Shown here: in pieces, positions 34,667 through 45,302 of the stretch
Layout: each line of letters opens with the position of its first letter
Numbering within the stretch: position 1 is the stretch's first letter
Assembly (NCBI RefSeq): GCF_019175385.1
Contig: NC_083342.1
Coordinates: 116,436,376 to 116,500,375, forward strand
Source: Lycium barbarum
Lineage: Eukaryota > Streptophyta > Magnoliopsida > Solanales > Solanaceae
DNA length: 64,000 nt
Direction of reading: 5' to 3'
Notes under the pieces: model-generated
Databases searched by the model: none
What the model saw: only the letters and a program-made list of their open reading frames with translations
Told to the model about the DNA's origin: nothing
Program-made: the position numbers and the translations under genes

Positions 34667-35197
34667 ATGTCGAATAGTAGAAATTCAGCTTGGTCTTTAC
34701 TCCTTCCAAAAGAACCAAATAGCAGTGATGATGAGAGTTCAAATCATAGCAATTTTTCGAGCGATACCAGTGATTTCAAACGTGATGAGCTAAATCTCCA
34801 CCTTCTTATAGGGCGTAATGATGATCTCTGCAGTGTGAAATATTCAGATCCGCGGGAATATTATTGCGGTTTCCGCCGAGAATGGTCACATCAGTTTACC
34901 GAATCAGAACGTCTTGTTCGTGACTTCGAAAATCTCAACGCTCCAATCCCAACAAGGTACTCCTTAACCATGCCTCAAGTACGTCCAGAAACTTACGAGC
35001 TTGCCGTGCAAAGGATTAGAAAAGAAAACAACAGAATGCTGGCAAGAAGATGTAGATTTTACATGCTACAGTTGGCCGAAGAACAAGCATCATCAACCGG
35101 TAGAGAACTAACTGCTACTGAAAAAAGATGTGTCTTAAGAAACCGCCAATATTTTTCTGAGGACGATATTGAGGACTTGTACTCTGATGATGATTAA
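34667..35197 (+). CDS. MULE-borne accessory ORF B, unknown function, paralog of ORF A
   Basis: Open frame of 176 codons. The N-terminus is serine- and acid-rich (PNSSDDESSNHSNFSSD), the middle holds RREWSHQFTESERLVRDFENL, then a helical basic stretch (YELAVQRIRKENNRMLARR), and the acidic end is EDDIEDLYSDDD. It lies 128 bases after the end of ORF A, on the strand opposite to the transposase. It is intact while the transposase is broken, but its length is modest and expression is unknown. I recognise no family. It could be an accessory protein of the element in the sense of mudrB, or a captured host gene fragment that was duplicated. Confidence 0.6.
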   Translation: MSNSRNSAWSLLLPKEPNSSDDESSNHSNFSSDTSDFKRDELNLHLLIGRNDDLCSVKYSDPREYYCGFRREWSHQFTESERLVRDFENLNAPIPTRYSLTMPQVRPETYELAVQRIRKENNRMLARRCRFYMLQLAEEQASSTGRELTATEKRCVLRNRQYFSEDDIEDLYSDDD

Positions 35198-35226
35198 AAA
35201 TGTTGTGATTTTAGTTTTAAGTTAAA

Positions 35227-35587
35227 TTCAAGCTAATGTCACCGAGCCTTCAAATGAAAATCGCGTTCGAGCACTTTTCAGCCACTAAAACGGCCATCCG
35301 AACTTTTGCGTATCCTTGATGTATTGATCCTACCTTATTAATCGCACAAAAATAAGTAGGGTTCTATATAAAATATTAAAGTTTCGGCGTCCCGAAGCAT
35401 GATTAATCTATGGTCAAAATACGTTAAAAAGTGTAATGGAAGAAGGATTAACTAAAAGGACAAAAAAAAAAGGAGGCACTATAGCGCAGTAAATTACTGC
35501 GCTAAAAGCATTTTGGTAACTTTTTTTTTTGTTGGGGTATTTTGGTTCAAAATATTTTTTTTTTTGGGGCTTTTTGGTTCCGGATTC
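35227..35587. repeat. right TIR of the MULE
   Basis: Uninterrupted 361-bp inverse of the left TIR. It ends ggttccggattc. The agcgcagtaa palindrome is at about 35483-35503. It also shows the unoccupied form of the site where the 987-bp element entered the left TIR. Confidence 0.9.
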
Positions 35588-35930
35588 CTTTTTCTTTCAC
35601 CCAACAATTTTTTTTTTTTTAAATAGATAAGTACTCACTCTTTTGTAATAAAAGTAAGGAATGTAATAAAGAGGACTTTCAACAAAGGCCCTATATAAAA
35701 AAGAAGGATTATAGCACTAAGGGTGGTCCAAGACAATCAATTAAACATTAGTCCATAAAAAGGCCCAAACTAAACCCTAAATCACAAGCAAGATATCAAA
35801 TTAATCCTAGAAGCATTTAACAAATTGAAGTTTCATCCAATAGTATTTGAAATTATCATCAGGCCTGGATGGATACAGCGTTAAAGCAACAATTATTGGA
35901 TTCACATGAATTCATAAATCATATTGTATA

Positions 35931-36125
35931 TAGGGACGGATCCAGGATTTAAATTCTAGAGATTCAATATTAAGATTTTTAATATTGAACCCATTATATT
36001 TTAACGTTATGAGTTCATATTTCTATTTGTTACAATTTTACTAATTTTTTACACATAAATTTATGCTTCGCGTCAAAAGTTAGGGGTTTAATTGAACCCC
36101 TCTTACTATGCTAGATACGCCACTG
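35931..36125. repeat. SINE-like dispersed repeat (SolS type)
   Basis: From 'agggacggatccaggattta' through 'attgaacccattat' and 'ggggtttaattgaacccct' to 'ctagatacgccactgac'. Layout typical of a Solanaceae short retroposon. Confidence 0.5.
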
Positions 36126-37100
36126 ACTGTTTATCCACCCCTGCACGGAGGAGTGTAATAATATCATTATCCTCTTAATCAGAGATCTCAAATTTATAAA
36201 CTATAAATTGAAAAGTTTTTTATTTTTTATTTTATAAAAAGTGCTTTACTTCCCTTTTTACCTTGCATGAATTCGAACTAATCGAATCAGTGTTTAATTT
36301 CTAATACGGATAGTGTTTTTAAGATATAGTATTTGAAATTGAAGCCATGAGCTCATTGTACTTCAAACAGCAATCATCATTCTCTAAATAGATTCTGTGC
36401 ATGCCCTTTTTTCTTTCGTCTTCACGTAATCTTTTGAGAGTCACTTTGTTTCTAGCTTTCCATGGTGACACTGTTTCCAGTGCCCAAATTGGGCTTGTGG
36501 GGTTTCCATACTTTTTTTACAAGGCTAAACTCAAAAAGAAGTTTTGTTCAAGTGTTCTCAAATATTCCTCATTCAGGAAAATGAGGAAAAAATAGGGAAG
36601 AAAAGTAAAGCCAAAAGAAGAGAGAAGGTCCACAAGTTTGGAATTATCATTGATTCAAGCTAGTGATCTATTTTTCTTGTCTTTTCTCTAATTTGATGTC
36701 AAGTTTGGCTCCCTAATTTCAAGCTATGAAAGTTTACTAGCAATATTCTAAGAGAAATTTGCATGACTCAGTGTTGATGATGCAAGTAGTGGAAGAATGC
36801 AACACTATCTTGAAATTCTTTTTTATTTTTAAAATACTACTAGTAGTAGTTATAAGTTTAGATAAGGAAAAAAGTTTCGTTTTGTATAATGTTTAGCTTC
36901 AACAAAATGACACGGTATGCAGATATTTGGTTAACTGGATTAAAAATGAGATACAGTGTATAACATTAAATATGTGTTTAGTTTTATATTAAAATAAATT
37001 GAGATAAATTTTTAGTTTTAATTTTAAAATTGGAGTTTTTAAAGGACTTTGAGAGAAAGCCTTCGAAAATGACATCATTGTCATTTTGATATCTTATCTC
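36126..37100. other. intergenic, no gene recognised
   Basis: AT-rich. The short open frame at 36401-36595 has no recognisable content. Confidence 0.4.
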
Positions 37101-37207
37101 TAGAAACAGCCTCTCTACCTCCATGAGGTAGAGGTAAAATCTGTGTATACATCATCCTCTCCAGATTCGACTTGTGAGATTACACTGAATATATTGTTGT
37201 TGTTATT
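37101..37207 (+). repeat. TS SINE, 3' part
   Basis: tagaaacagcctctctacct, gaggtagaggtaaaatctg, then a TTG-repeat tail (ttgttgttattgg). Diverged copy of the family at 27 kb and 62 kb. Confidence 0.65.
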
Positions 37208-37690
37208 GGAGTTACTTATTTTGGGATTGTTATCCCATATTGAAGTTGATAAAATTAATACCACAAGTATAATATACTTAACCCGGATTGCTAATATCAA
37301 GAATTGAATTCAATCAAACGTGAAATAAAATAATCTCGCAGTTTATTTGAAATTGTTATATTTATTCAACGATATCAAACGACCTCTAACTGGGTAGCAT
37401 ACGTGAGATAAGAGAGCCGAAAATTTGTAGTGTCAATCATTAAACGACTCCAACAATGTAATTTCTAGAAAAATCACTTAGCTAGCTAAAAATTTAACTC
37501 CCAAATGAAACAAAAAAGCTATTGCTAAGGAGAACCTTTATTAAACCAAAAGCCTGGTCAGAGGTCTAAATCATTATAGGGTCTTGGTCCTCTTGGAAGT
37601 TGGAACAAAGTGAATTTGTTTTTCTATGAATAAATGTTCATGCTTTAGAAAAAAGTGAAAATTTTCCTAAAGTGAAAAGGATGTTGTGCA

Positions 37691-38230
37691 CTCCCTCGGT
37701 TCATTTTTACTTTTTCAATATTCCAAAAATATATTTTTATTTTTACTTGTCACTTTTAGCATATCAAGAAAACACGATTTAACATATCAAGAAAAGACGA
37801 TTTCTTTTTTCTTGTTTTACCTATAGTATTAATTACTAATTTCAAACAATTTTTCAAGTCCAATAAAAATATGCAACAATTAAGATGGGTATCGTGATAA
37901 ATTATACACTTCATTTATTACTCTCTCTGGATAAAAAAAAAAATCCACTTAGCCTTTTTTCTTGATTAAAAAAAGTGTCAACTTATCAAATTAAGAAAGA
38001 ATTAACCTTATTTTTCCAGATTTGCCTATATTAAGTGTTATATGATCAAATCCCAATGCCTATTTAATTAGGGATAGTTTAGTCAAATTACCTATTTTTG
38101 TCTAGGAGTTTGTATTTTTTTAAGGAGTGTGCAAATGGTTAAATGAACTCTTTTTTTTTTATCCGAAAGGAGTCTTTCTTAAGGAGTGTGCAAAGTTTAC
38201 GGTGAACAAGTAAAAAGTGAACGGAGGGAG
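37691..38230. repeat. Stowaway-like MITE, host of a nested MITE
   Basis: Ends ctccctcggttcattttta and aaaagtgaacggagggag. The outer parts match the 26374-26634 family; the middle is occupied by 37921-38172. Confidence 0.7.
37921..38172. repeat. Stowaway-like MITE, nested
   Basis: Left end 'ctctctctggataaaaaaa' after TA; right end the inverse 'tttatccgaaaggag'. Interior matches 8277-8576 ('gaaagaattaacc', 'tgatcaaatcccaatgcc'). Confidence 0.65.
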
Positions 38231-39816
38231 TAAATTTTAAGTGGTTGAGCCCCACATAAATTTACTTGAGTTGCTTTTTTGTATAGAGGTTTACAACAAG
38301 GGCTTTCAAGGTCCCAAAACCGATCATCTCGTTTTTTTTCTTTTTCAAATTGATAATTTTCTTTTTTAATTTAGCTCATTGTCTTGCACAAATACATGAA
38401 TTTCATCTAATTAGATTCTTCTTATTTCAAGTTATTTTACACAAACCAATTATAAAGTCATTTTCCAAAACAGAAACTGCTCTGCTGCCTAATTATTCTA
38501 GTATTACTTTGTACATTGTCTAGAGAAATGATTATCAATTTTCCAATTGAGTTAGGATGGAAAAAAAAAAAAAGATGAAAAGAAAGGACCCCAAAAAAGA
38601 GTTTCTCCCTTCCATTTTCCACTCATTCTTGAAATATCTATCTATTTTTGTGGAGCTTCCACTTATACCTTGTGTCACTTCAGTATGTGAAAGCAGATTC
38701 CTGAAGCAATATCTCAGCATCTTCTAGATACAGAAGGCCAAAAAAGTTTGTAACACTTTTGCGAGGTCTAAAAAATCATCCTTCCATGGAAAGTATAATG
38801 ATAAATAACTTTTCATTAAGGAATCGAGTGGGTACTTTTGTCATGGGGAAGACTCTCCTAGGAGTGAGGGTTATGGGTATTATTGCATTTCAAAATATCA
38901 TTTTGCCATGCAAATAGATATCGCCACCCATGACCTAGGGCTAATACATTATTCACTTTATTTATTTGCCAGCTTTTGCCTTCTTTAAAGATTACATTAT
39001 GTTTGGAAATGCAAGAATATGTGGGTCATCAGTACATTTTAATTCCCTAAAATGAACTCCATATAGTGTCCCATACTTAGCTTCTTGAAATAAAGCTAAA
39101 AGAAACAAGTGGGACCTTAATTCATAATTAGAAAACATTTGGATGTGAAAAGCAAATTTTTAACTTTTATCTCTTTTTCAAATTAAAGGAGAAATTCAAA
39201 AAGAAACCATAGCTACTTAGCCCCACAGTTCATAAGCCAATTTTCACCTAATTAATTCCCACAATTAAGCAATATATATAAAAAAAAAAAAAAAAAAAAA
39301 AGGGAAGATAGTCGTCTTCTTTTTCCTCTTTTTCAATTTTAGCTGAAGATAGATTGGAAAAGTCTTGGTAAAGATTACGATAAGAGTGCTAACGAATATA
39401 TTCTATGATTCTATCCTTAGCTATTAAGAGAAACTGTAAACTATTTTCTTCTTCATTTATTTTTCTTCAGATTTCCAGTCTTTTCTTTCTAGCAATGTGT
39501 TAAAATTATGCATTTCTATCATTTAATAAATTTCCAATCATTGCTGAAGTCAATTATTCTCAAAATATCAACATAACGCGTTTGCCTTAATCTTTCTTTG
39601 ATTCTTGGAAGGCTCTAACAATTGTTTAAACTTTTCCACCAATAACACATGCTAATAAAGTTAGACTAATCAAGCCACAAGTAGGTATTACATATCTGAT
39701 TATTTGGAAGCAAACTAACATGGGGTGCAAGAAAAAATTAATTCAAGCAATAATGATCTTTAAAATATTAGAAACATAAAATAGAAGAACTAAAAAAGGC
39801 ACAAATTAGTATCCAA

Positions 39817-39930
39817 GGGTGTGGTCCAGTGGTCAATGAAATGGATTAAGGATCGACCTCAAATTATCCGATTAATCGAGGTACGCACAAATTGGCTTGA
39901 AAGTTAAATCCACACAATTATATATTAAAA
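39817..39930 (+). repeat. SINE head-like fragment
   Basis: 'gtgtggtccagtggtcaatga' resembles the tRNA-like A-box head of a Solanaceae SINE. The B box is degenerate. Confidence 0.35.
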
Positions 39931-39953
39931 TTAAGAAAAGGCAGAGTTTATTA

Positions 39954-40291
39954 CTCCCTCCGTCCCATAATAGGTGTCACCTTGGCCAATTTTTTTCATC
40001 CCATAATAAGTGTCACCTTAGGAAACCAAGACATAAATTGACCAATTTTTCCAACTCTACCCTTAGACAATAAAGTAACATCTAAATGATGATTGGAAAA
40101 GCTACATAGTAACTTAGTATTGTTGGATTCCCAATGTCAAAAGATTTACTTCTTGTGCATGCTCTAATCAAAAGATAAAAGTAATTTATTTTTATTATAT
40201 AGGGGTAATTTGATAAACTTCACATTATATTATTGGTTTCTTAATATGCGTATTTTTTACTAAAGTGACACTTTTTATGAGACGGAGGGAG
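39954..40291. repeat. Stowaway-like MITE
   Basis: Ends ctccctccgtcccataa and inverse (gagacggagggag), with internal 'gtgtcacctt' / 'aaagtgacac' inverted repeats and TA on both sides. About 338 bp. Confidence 0.75.
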
Positions 40292-40918
40292 TATTGTTTA
40301 AAAATAAAACCATGTGAAGGCATCCAAAGCTTGGGGCATATGGGGAAAAGTAACAAAAAGAAAAGGAAAAGTTGGAGGTAAGTTGGAAGAGTATGATCTG
40401 CTTGCTTATGTTGCATGGGTGTTAGGAAAGTTTTAAGAATTGCCATGATGACACTTTGCTTTTGGCTTTTTGGCTTCTCACACAAAAGAACTCCCACCTT
40501 CCAACACACTCACTAAGCAATATATGAGCTTTTGTAGATGCTTGGCTTGACCACCATATCTCTCCAACCATTTTTCCTTTTTTTTTTGGTTTATTCATTG
40601 TGGGGAGGAAAGGGAAAAAGAGAAAAGGAATTATAAGGTAAAGAATCAAAATCTCATTGGAAGTTCAAATAACCAATCAATTTTTTGTTTTTATTTTTAT
40701 TTTTGTTTTGGTATTTCCTTTCCTTTAGTTCTTTTTCCTTTCATTTTCCATTACATTGGGATCAAGAAAGCCAAAGGAAGAAGAGGCAAAAATAGAACTA
40801 TATAATTTTTGGCCAACTCGCAAGTACAAGTTTTTAATAAGGAATTTCAAAAAAATAATATATCCAAGAATGCACACCTAAGATTCAAGAAATTTAGGAA
40901 ATGCAAGAACGTCATATA

Positions 40919-41157
40919 CTCTCTCTGTTTCAATTTATGTGAACGAGCACGAGGGTCAAACTTTATAATTTTGACATAAATTTTTCAAGTTTATAAAAAT
41001 AAAATTATATATTTAGAAACTACATAAAAAATACTATAAGTCATGATAATTTTTAATTCAAATAATTTACAAAAAATTGTAAGAGAAACATGGTCAAAGA
41101 ATCACCTCGTAGACTCTCCAAATAGTAATAGATTCACATAAATTAAAACAAAAGAAG
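40919..41157. repeat. Stowaway-like MITE
   Basis: 'ctctctctgtttcaatttat' to 'cacataaattaaaacaaaag', TA on both sides. Same family as 6558-6813. Confidence 0.7.
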
Positions 41158-41235
41158 TATGAAATTCAAACCTTCAACCTAAATCAATTTTGCACCATCT
41201 TTTGCCACAATGTTATAATTTTTTCTTATGTCATG

Positions 41236-41236
<1 letters not shown>

Positions 41237-41286
<50 letters not shown>
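41237..41286. repeat. TA microsatellite
   Basis: Twenty-five uninterrupted TA units. Confidence 0.98.
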
Positions 41287-41291
<5 letters not shown>

Positions 41292-42929
41292 ACTTTAACT
41301 TTTTAACGAAGAAAATTCAATTAAAACTCCTTCGATACATGTACTTTAGCCTCAATCAGTATACTAGACTCTTGTCTTGGTAGTTTGTTTCTCATATGGT
41401 AATTTTTTTTATAAAAAAACATGAGAAACACAAATTAAAAGAAAAAAGGAGGAAGCATTATGGTTGGTTTGATATTGCTTGCAATCCATTATTTGATAGT
41501 CAGCTTTAGAACAACGCATTCTTTCCTTCCCACATATTTTCTTTTTGTTGTTGCTATATACCAAAACCCTAAAGCAAGCACTCATTCTTGTTAAAAGCTA
41601 CATATTGTAGGACCCTTGATAGCAACACATCATCCCTTTAGTCTATAGCTATAGCTCCTAGTTGATTGGATGGGTCATTTAAAAAGGAAAAAAAGAAATA
41701 TCACTTTAGTGTCTCTCTTGAAGCTCAAGACTCGTTTAGGCTATTTGGGTGGCCAAATTTGAATGGGCATTGAGTTTGGGGTTACTCCATTTGCATGGTG
41801 CCGTGTTTTCTTTAATCTCCACTACTTTCTTCTCTTATCTCTTCTTTGTGTTTGTGACAATTCCCATTTCAAGTCAACCATAATATGTCCTTTTGCTTCC
41901 TTCTTTTTGTCTCAATCTCTTCCTCTAATGTTATTGTCAACTTGCGTAATAAGTCTTTTAAATTAATTTTCTGTTCAAAACATGTGATGGTTTTCTTCTT
42001 TTGTCCCATTTAGTAACTCTCAATTTTCAAAAATTGTGACAAGAGAATAGTGGAACGAGAAGAAATTAAACATAAGGAAGTTGATGTTTGGTGAAACTTA
42101 AACAGTAATGATCTCCTATAACTTACTAGGAGGTTTCACTATTTTATTCATCATAAGCTATAGTATTATATTTTATCAATCTCCTACGGAAGGATCATAT
42201 TATTAAAATTATATTTGTAATTAGACATAAAATAGTTATGAAGGATTGAATCAATTTCTTAAAAGTTCCCCCACCATTGAGTAAAAAAATTAATTTGTCA
42301 TATCTTCAATTGTTGAGTGTAATAGGAGTTATAATGTAGAAAGGAAAAAAGGGATACTTCCGTACAATTGACCTTCTCCTTGGACACAAATCTAATGGAC
42401 TTTAGAGAATACCACAAGGACCAAAATAAGGTCCTCCTCCACGTAAACTTTACCATTATAACACAACTTATTTGACTTACTTTTCATATCACTATAGGTC
42501 AAGATTCGCCATCTTAGATGAAGCATAATTTAGTATTCTAGAGTATTTTTCTTTCTTCCCCTAACAAATTGCCACAGTTTTCTATTGATGTGACTGTTCC
42601 TTTGACACGTTGAGCGTTAGAAAGTAACTTTAAATCCGACCTTATTATTTAGCCTAATCATCATAAAACTTATGTTTTGAGTTAAAGAATCAAAACTAAA
42701 AAATGAAAACAAATTTTATGAAGCTGAAAGGAGGAGAAAAATGCATTTAAACCGTGAGGTTGAATTCATGATGAGAAGATCAGCTAATCTGATGCTATTT
42801 TTGTTTTTTCTACTTTCGTTTATGCTAACCAAAAAACAATTGTGACGTCCCTGATGAAAGACAAGCTTATGAGAATGTTCAAGAAGAGCTGTATGCGTCT
42901 GGATTAGCAAGCTTTTGAAGAAAATGCGC
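41287..42929. other. intergenic, no gene recognised
   Basis: AT-rich with only short open frames (67-71 codons) that match nothing I know. Confidence 0.4.
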
Positions 42930-43390
42930 ATAACAACACCTTAAGTAAATATCACATTGGAAAGGGAGATAAAATAAAGTGACATGTTATAAAGACATCG
43001 ATACAAGTTCATGTAGTGCACGCGCTTTTAAGCTCGACATTTGTGACCCAACAGAAAAATCGTTGAAGCATGTTGGGCCTAGGCAAACAATTCACACCAT
43101 AGTCTTGAACTATGACAACTATGATATTAGAGCCAGACTCTCGTTATACGATGGTGCGTTGAACCTTATCAAGGTTTCTAAAAAGGGGTGTATGTGACAT
43201 CCGTAATGTAACACCTTAGGCAAATCCATCGAAAGGGGACATAAAATCATGAAACAAAACACAAGTTCTCAAGCTCAGAACGGTGTAACCCAAGGGATAT
43301 GCCAGTGAAATCTATTGGGCCAAAATGAACAATCGGTACTAGGGCTTGACATTAGCAAATATGGCTTCCCTTTGTGTATATAATGCGCTA
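42930..43390. repeat. two diverged tandem copies of an LTR-junction-like repeat
   Basis: About 42930-43190 and 43195-43390 share the layout 'aacaccttaggcaaat...ggaaaggg...ataaaat', 'acaagttc', 'gttgggcc'. The first copy has 'gatattagagccagac', like the tRNA-Met primer site 'ggtatcagagc'. This suggests old LTR/primer-site junctions of a retrotransposon. Family not identified. Confidence 0.4.
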
Positions 43391-43423
43391 AAGCTTCAAA
43401 TCTATATACATGCTTAACATTTA

Positions 43424-44571
43424 GGGAGAATGGCGTATGTATACATAACATAAGAATAGTGTGTAATTACAAAATATGATGATACTTTTCAGTTTACATA
43501 ACATAACAATAGATATCTTACAAAATATATATGAAATTTTTCGCTCAAGACCTAAAAAATTCGCTCAAAATTTGTGTATGAAAACTGTATGAAATGTGTA
43601 TATCTCGCTCAAGGCTTAGAATTCTCACATTTTTTGTGCTTGAATATTGTATAAAAATGGTATGAAATACGTATATAACTGTATAAAATTTATGTTAGGT
43701 TTTTTAAAATGTATTACAACTACAACAACATTGTATACAACTTTCATACAATAGTCATACAAATTTAATACAATCTTGAATTTCTCTTCGAAATTCGGAT
43801 GAAAGTTAATCCAACTACAACATTGTATACAACTTTTTTATAATATTAATACAAATTTAATACAAAATTTCCTTCTTATTAAATGTACAGAAAGAGAATA
43901 ACACTAAAAAGCTAATTTTACGCCTCCATTTCTCTGATTGTTGGATCTGAGAGAATAATGTTTGAGTAGGGTTTGTGTTTTGATCCATAACCCAAAAAAA
44001 CTCCATAAATGTAAGAAAGATCCAAAACTCAATAAATTCGAATAAAAAACTCCTATCTAAAGCAGTAGATCTTATCTAGAAAGGTAGCAAAAATGAAGAA
44101 AGCAACAGATCTGCTTTCATCACTGCAATCACCGTTCTAGCAACAGATCTGCTTTCATCACTGCAATCACCGTTCTCACTCAAATCAGATGAATCAATAG
44201 AGAATCTCAATGGTTCCGAATCGCATCCAAACTTTATCAAAATAGGATTGAAAACACTGTTAATACACAAAAATGACGATGAACGGTAAGAATGGTGAAG
44301 AAGTGGTTTGAAGAAGATGAAATTGTGATTTAAAAATTAAGAATATTTCTGTAGAGAGAGAAATATTTTGAAAAGAGATGGAATTAAATGAGTAACTGCC
44401 TAGAATTCAATACAAAATCAGATCCCTAAATTTTAGCACCAAATCGTGGGTCTTTGCATAACCTAAATCTGGTATGTTTTGTAATTAACTTGTTATGTTT
44501 TATAAATAAGAAAAAATATTTTTATATTTTGTAATATAGGATCTTAACTAGTATTATAAGGTCATTTTCCC
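43424..44571. mobile_element. non-autonomous MULE with perfect 9-bp target duplication
   Basis: The 9-mer taacattta is duplicated exactly at 43415-43423 and 44572-44580. The ends are gggagaatggcg and inverse of gggaaaatgacc; GGG ends and 9-bp duplications are typical of Mutator-like elements. The 1148-bp interior has no transposase. The left half has repeated 'atacaactttcatacaat'-type stretches. The right half (about 43910-44340) is less AT-rich, with an open frame on the minus strand at 44076-44270, and may be captured host sequence. Confidence 0.8.
44101..44176. repeat. exact 38-bp tandem duplication
   Basis: 44101-44138 is repeated without change at 44139-44176 (unit starts agcaacagatctgctttc). 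Lies inside the non-autonomous MULE. Confidence 0.97.
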
Positions 44572-44580
44572 TAACATTTA

Positions 44581-45302
44581 TCCTGCAATCAATTCCAATC
44601 TGGTTTTACTTTTGGGGAACTGAAGAAATTTTGGTTAAAGGACGTATAGTCAATTACCCAGCATTGGCATTTGATTGTAAAATGCCTTTCAGACATTAAC
44701 AATTTCAGGCTTAAAGATATGTTTAGAGAATTAGGTTATAGAACATACTCAACCATTCCATGCAGCAACTGAAAAAGGTTGTCACTTCAAGATTCTCTAC
44801 CAGGAGTCAAAAAATGTTAAATCTTGCCATTTCCATTATTAAGATGTCATGGCACCTGTAATTATTTCAACAAAGCAAAGACTGAATAAAGAAATATATA
44901 AAACCTAATAATTATTGCGACATTTCTCTACAAACGAATATATACTGGCAGAATAAAAATGATGCAACAATTCTAAAAACACAATCGGGGAGCTAGCAAA
45001 CAACTCAACACTGACCCTCAAACATCAAGCTATTCTCTTCCCCGTTGTGTCACCCTAGAGTGCTGAAACTACTAGAAACTCCACTTCCTTGATCTACGAA
45101 TCAGGTATATGAATCAGTAGAATCTTGCAGAGTTGCAATGCAACCAGAATCTTTTCGTGTGGAACTTAACTGACCTTCAACTGAACCTCATACGTCGGAT
45201 GTTGTTCTACAGTACTGAGTATGTCACCTTGTGCTTGCTCCTGAGTTAAGAGAACAGCCATGAAGTATCTTTTTCCTTCACAGGGAATCCTTATTAGGTT
45301 CA
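44581..45302. other. 3' flank of the CDS4/5-like gene
   Basis: Holds the probable 3' UTR of the minus-strand gene that ends at 45303. No other gene recognised. Confidence 0.4.

Larger units (their letters stand above)
28822..35587. mobile_element. Mutator-like element (MULE) with long TIRs, transposase and two extra ORFs
   Basis: Terminal inverted repeats of about 360 bp bound 6766 bp, including a 987-bp insertion in the left TIR. The ends read ga(g/a)tccggaaccaaaa. Candidate 9-bp target duplications match at 7 of 9 positions (tcttttctt at 28813-28821, ctttttctt at 35588-35596). Inside are a mudrA-type transposase on the minus strand (30406-33716) and two related ORFs on the plus strand (34117-34538, 34667-35197). 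The element is old: the transposase carries at least five nonsense codons. Gene order is divergent from the middle, unlike maize MuDR, where mudrA and mudrB run toward each other. Confidence 0.9.
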
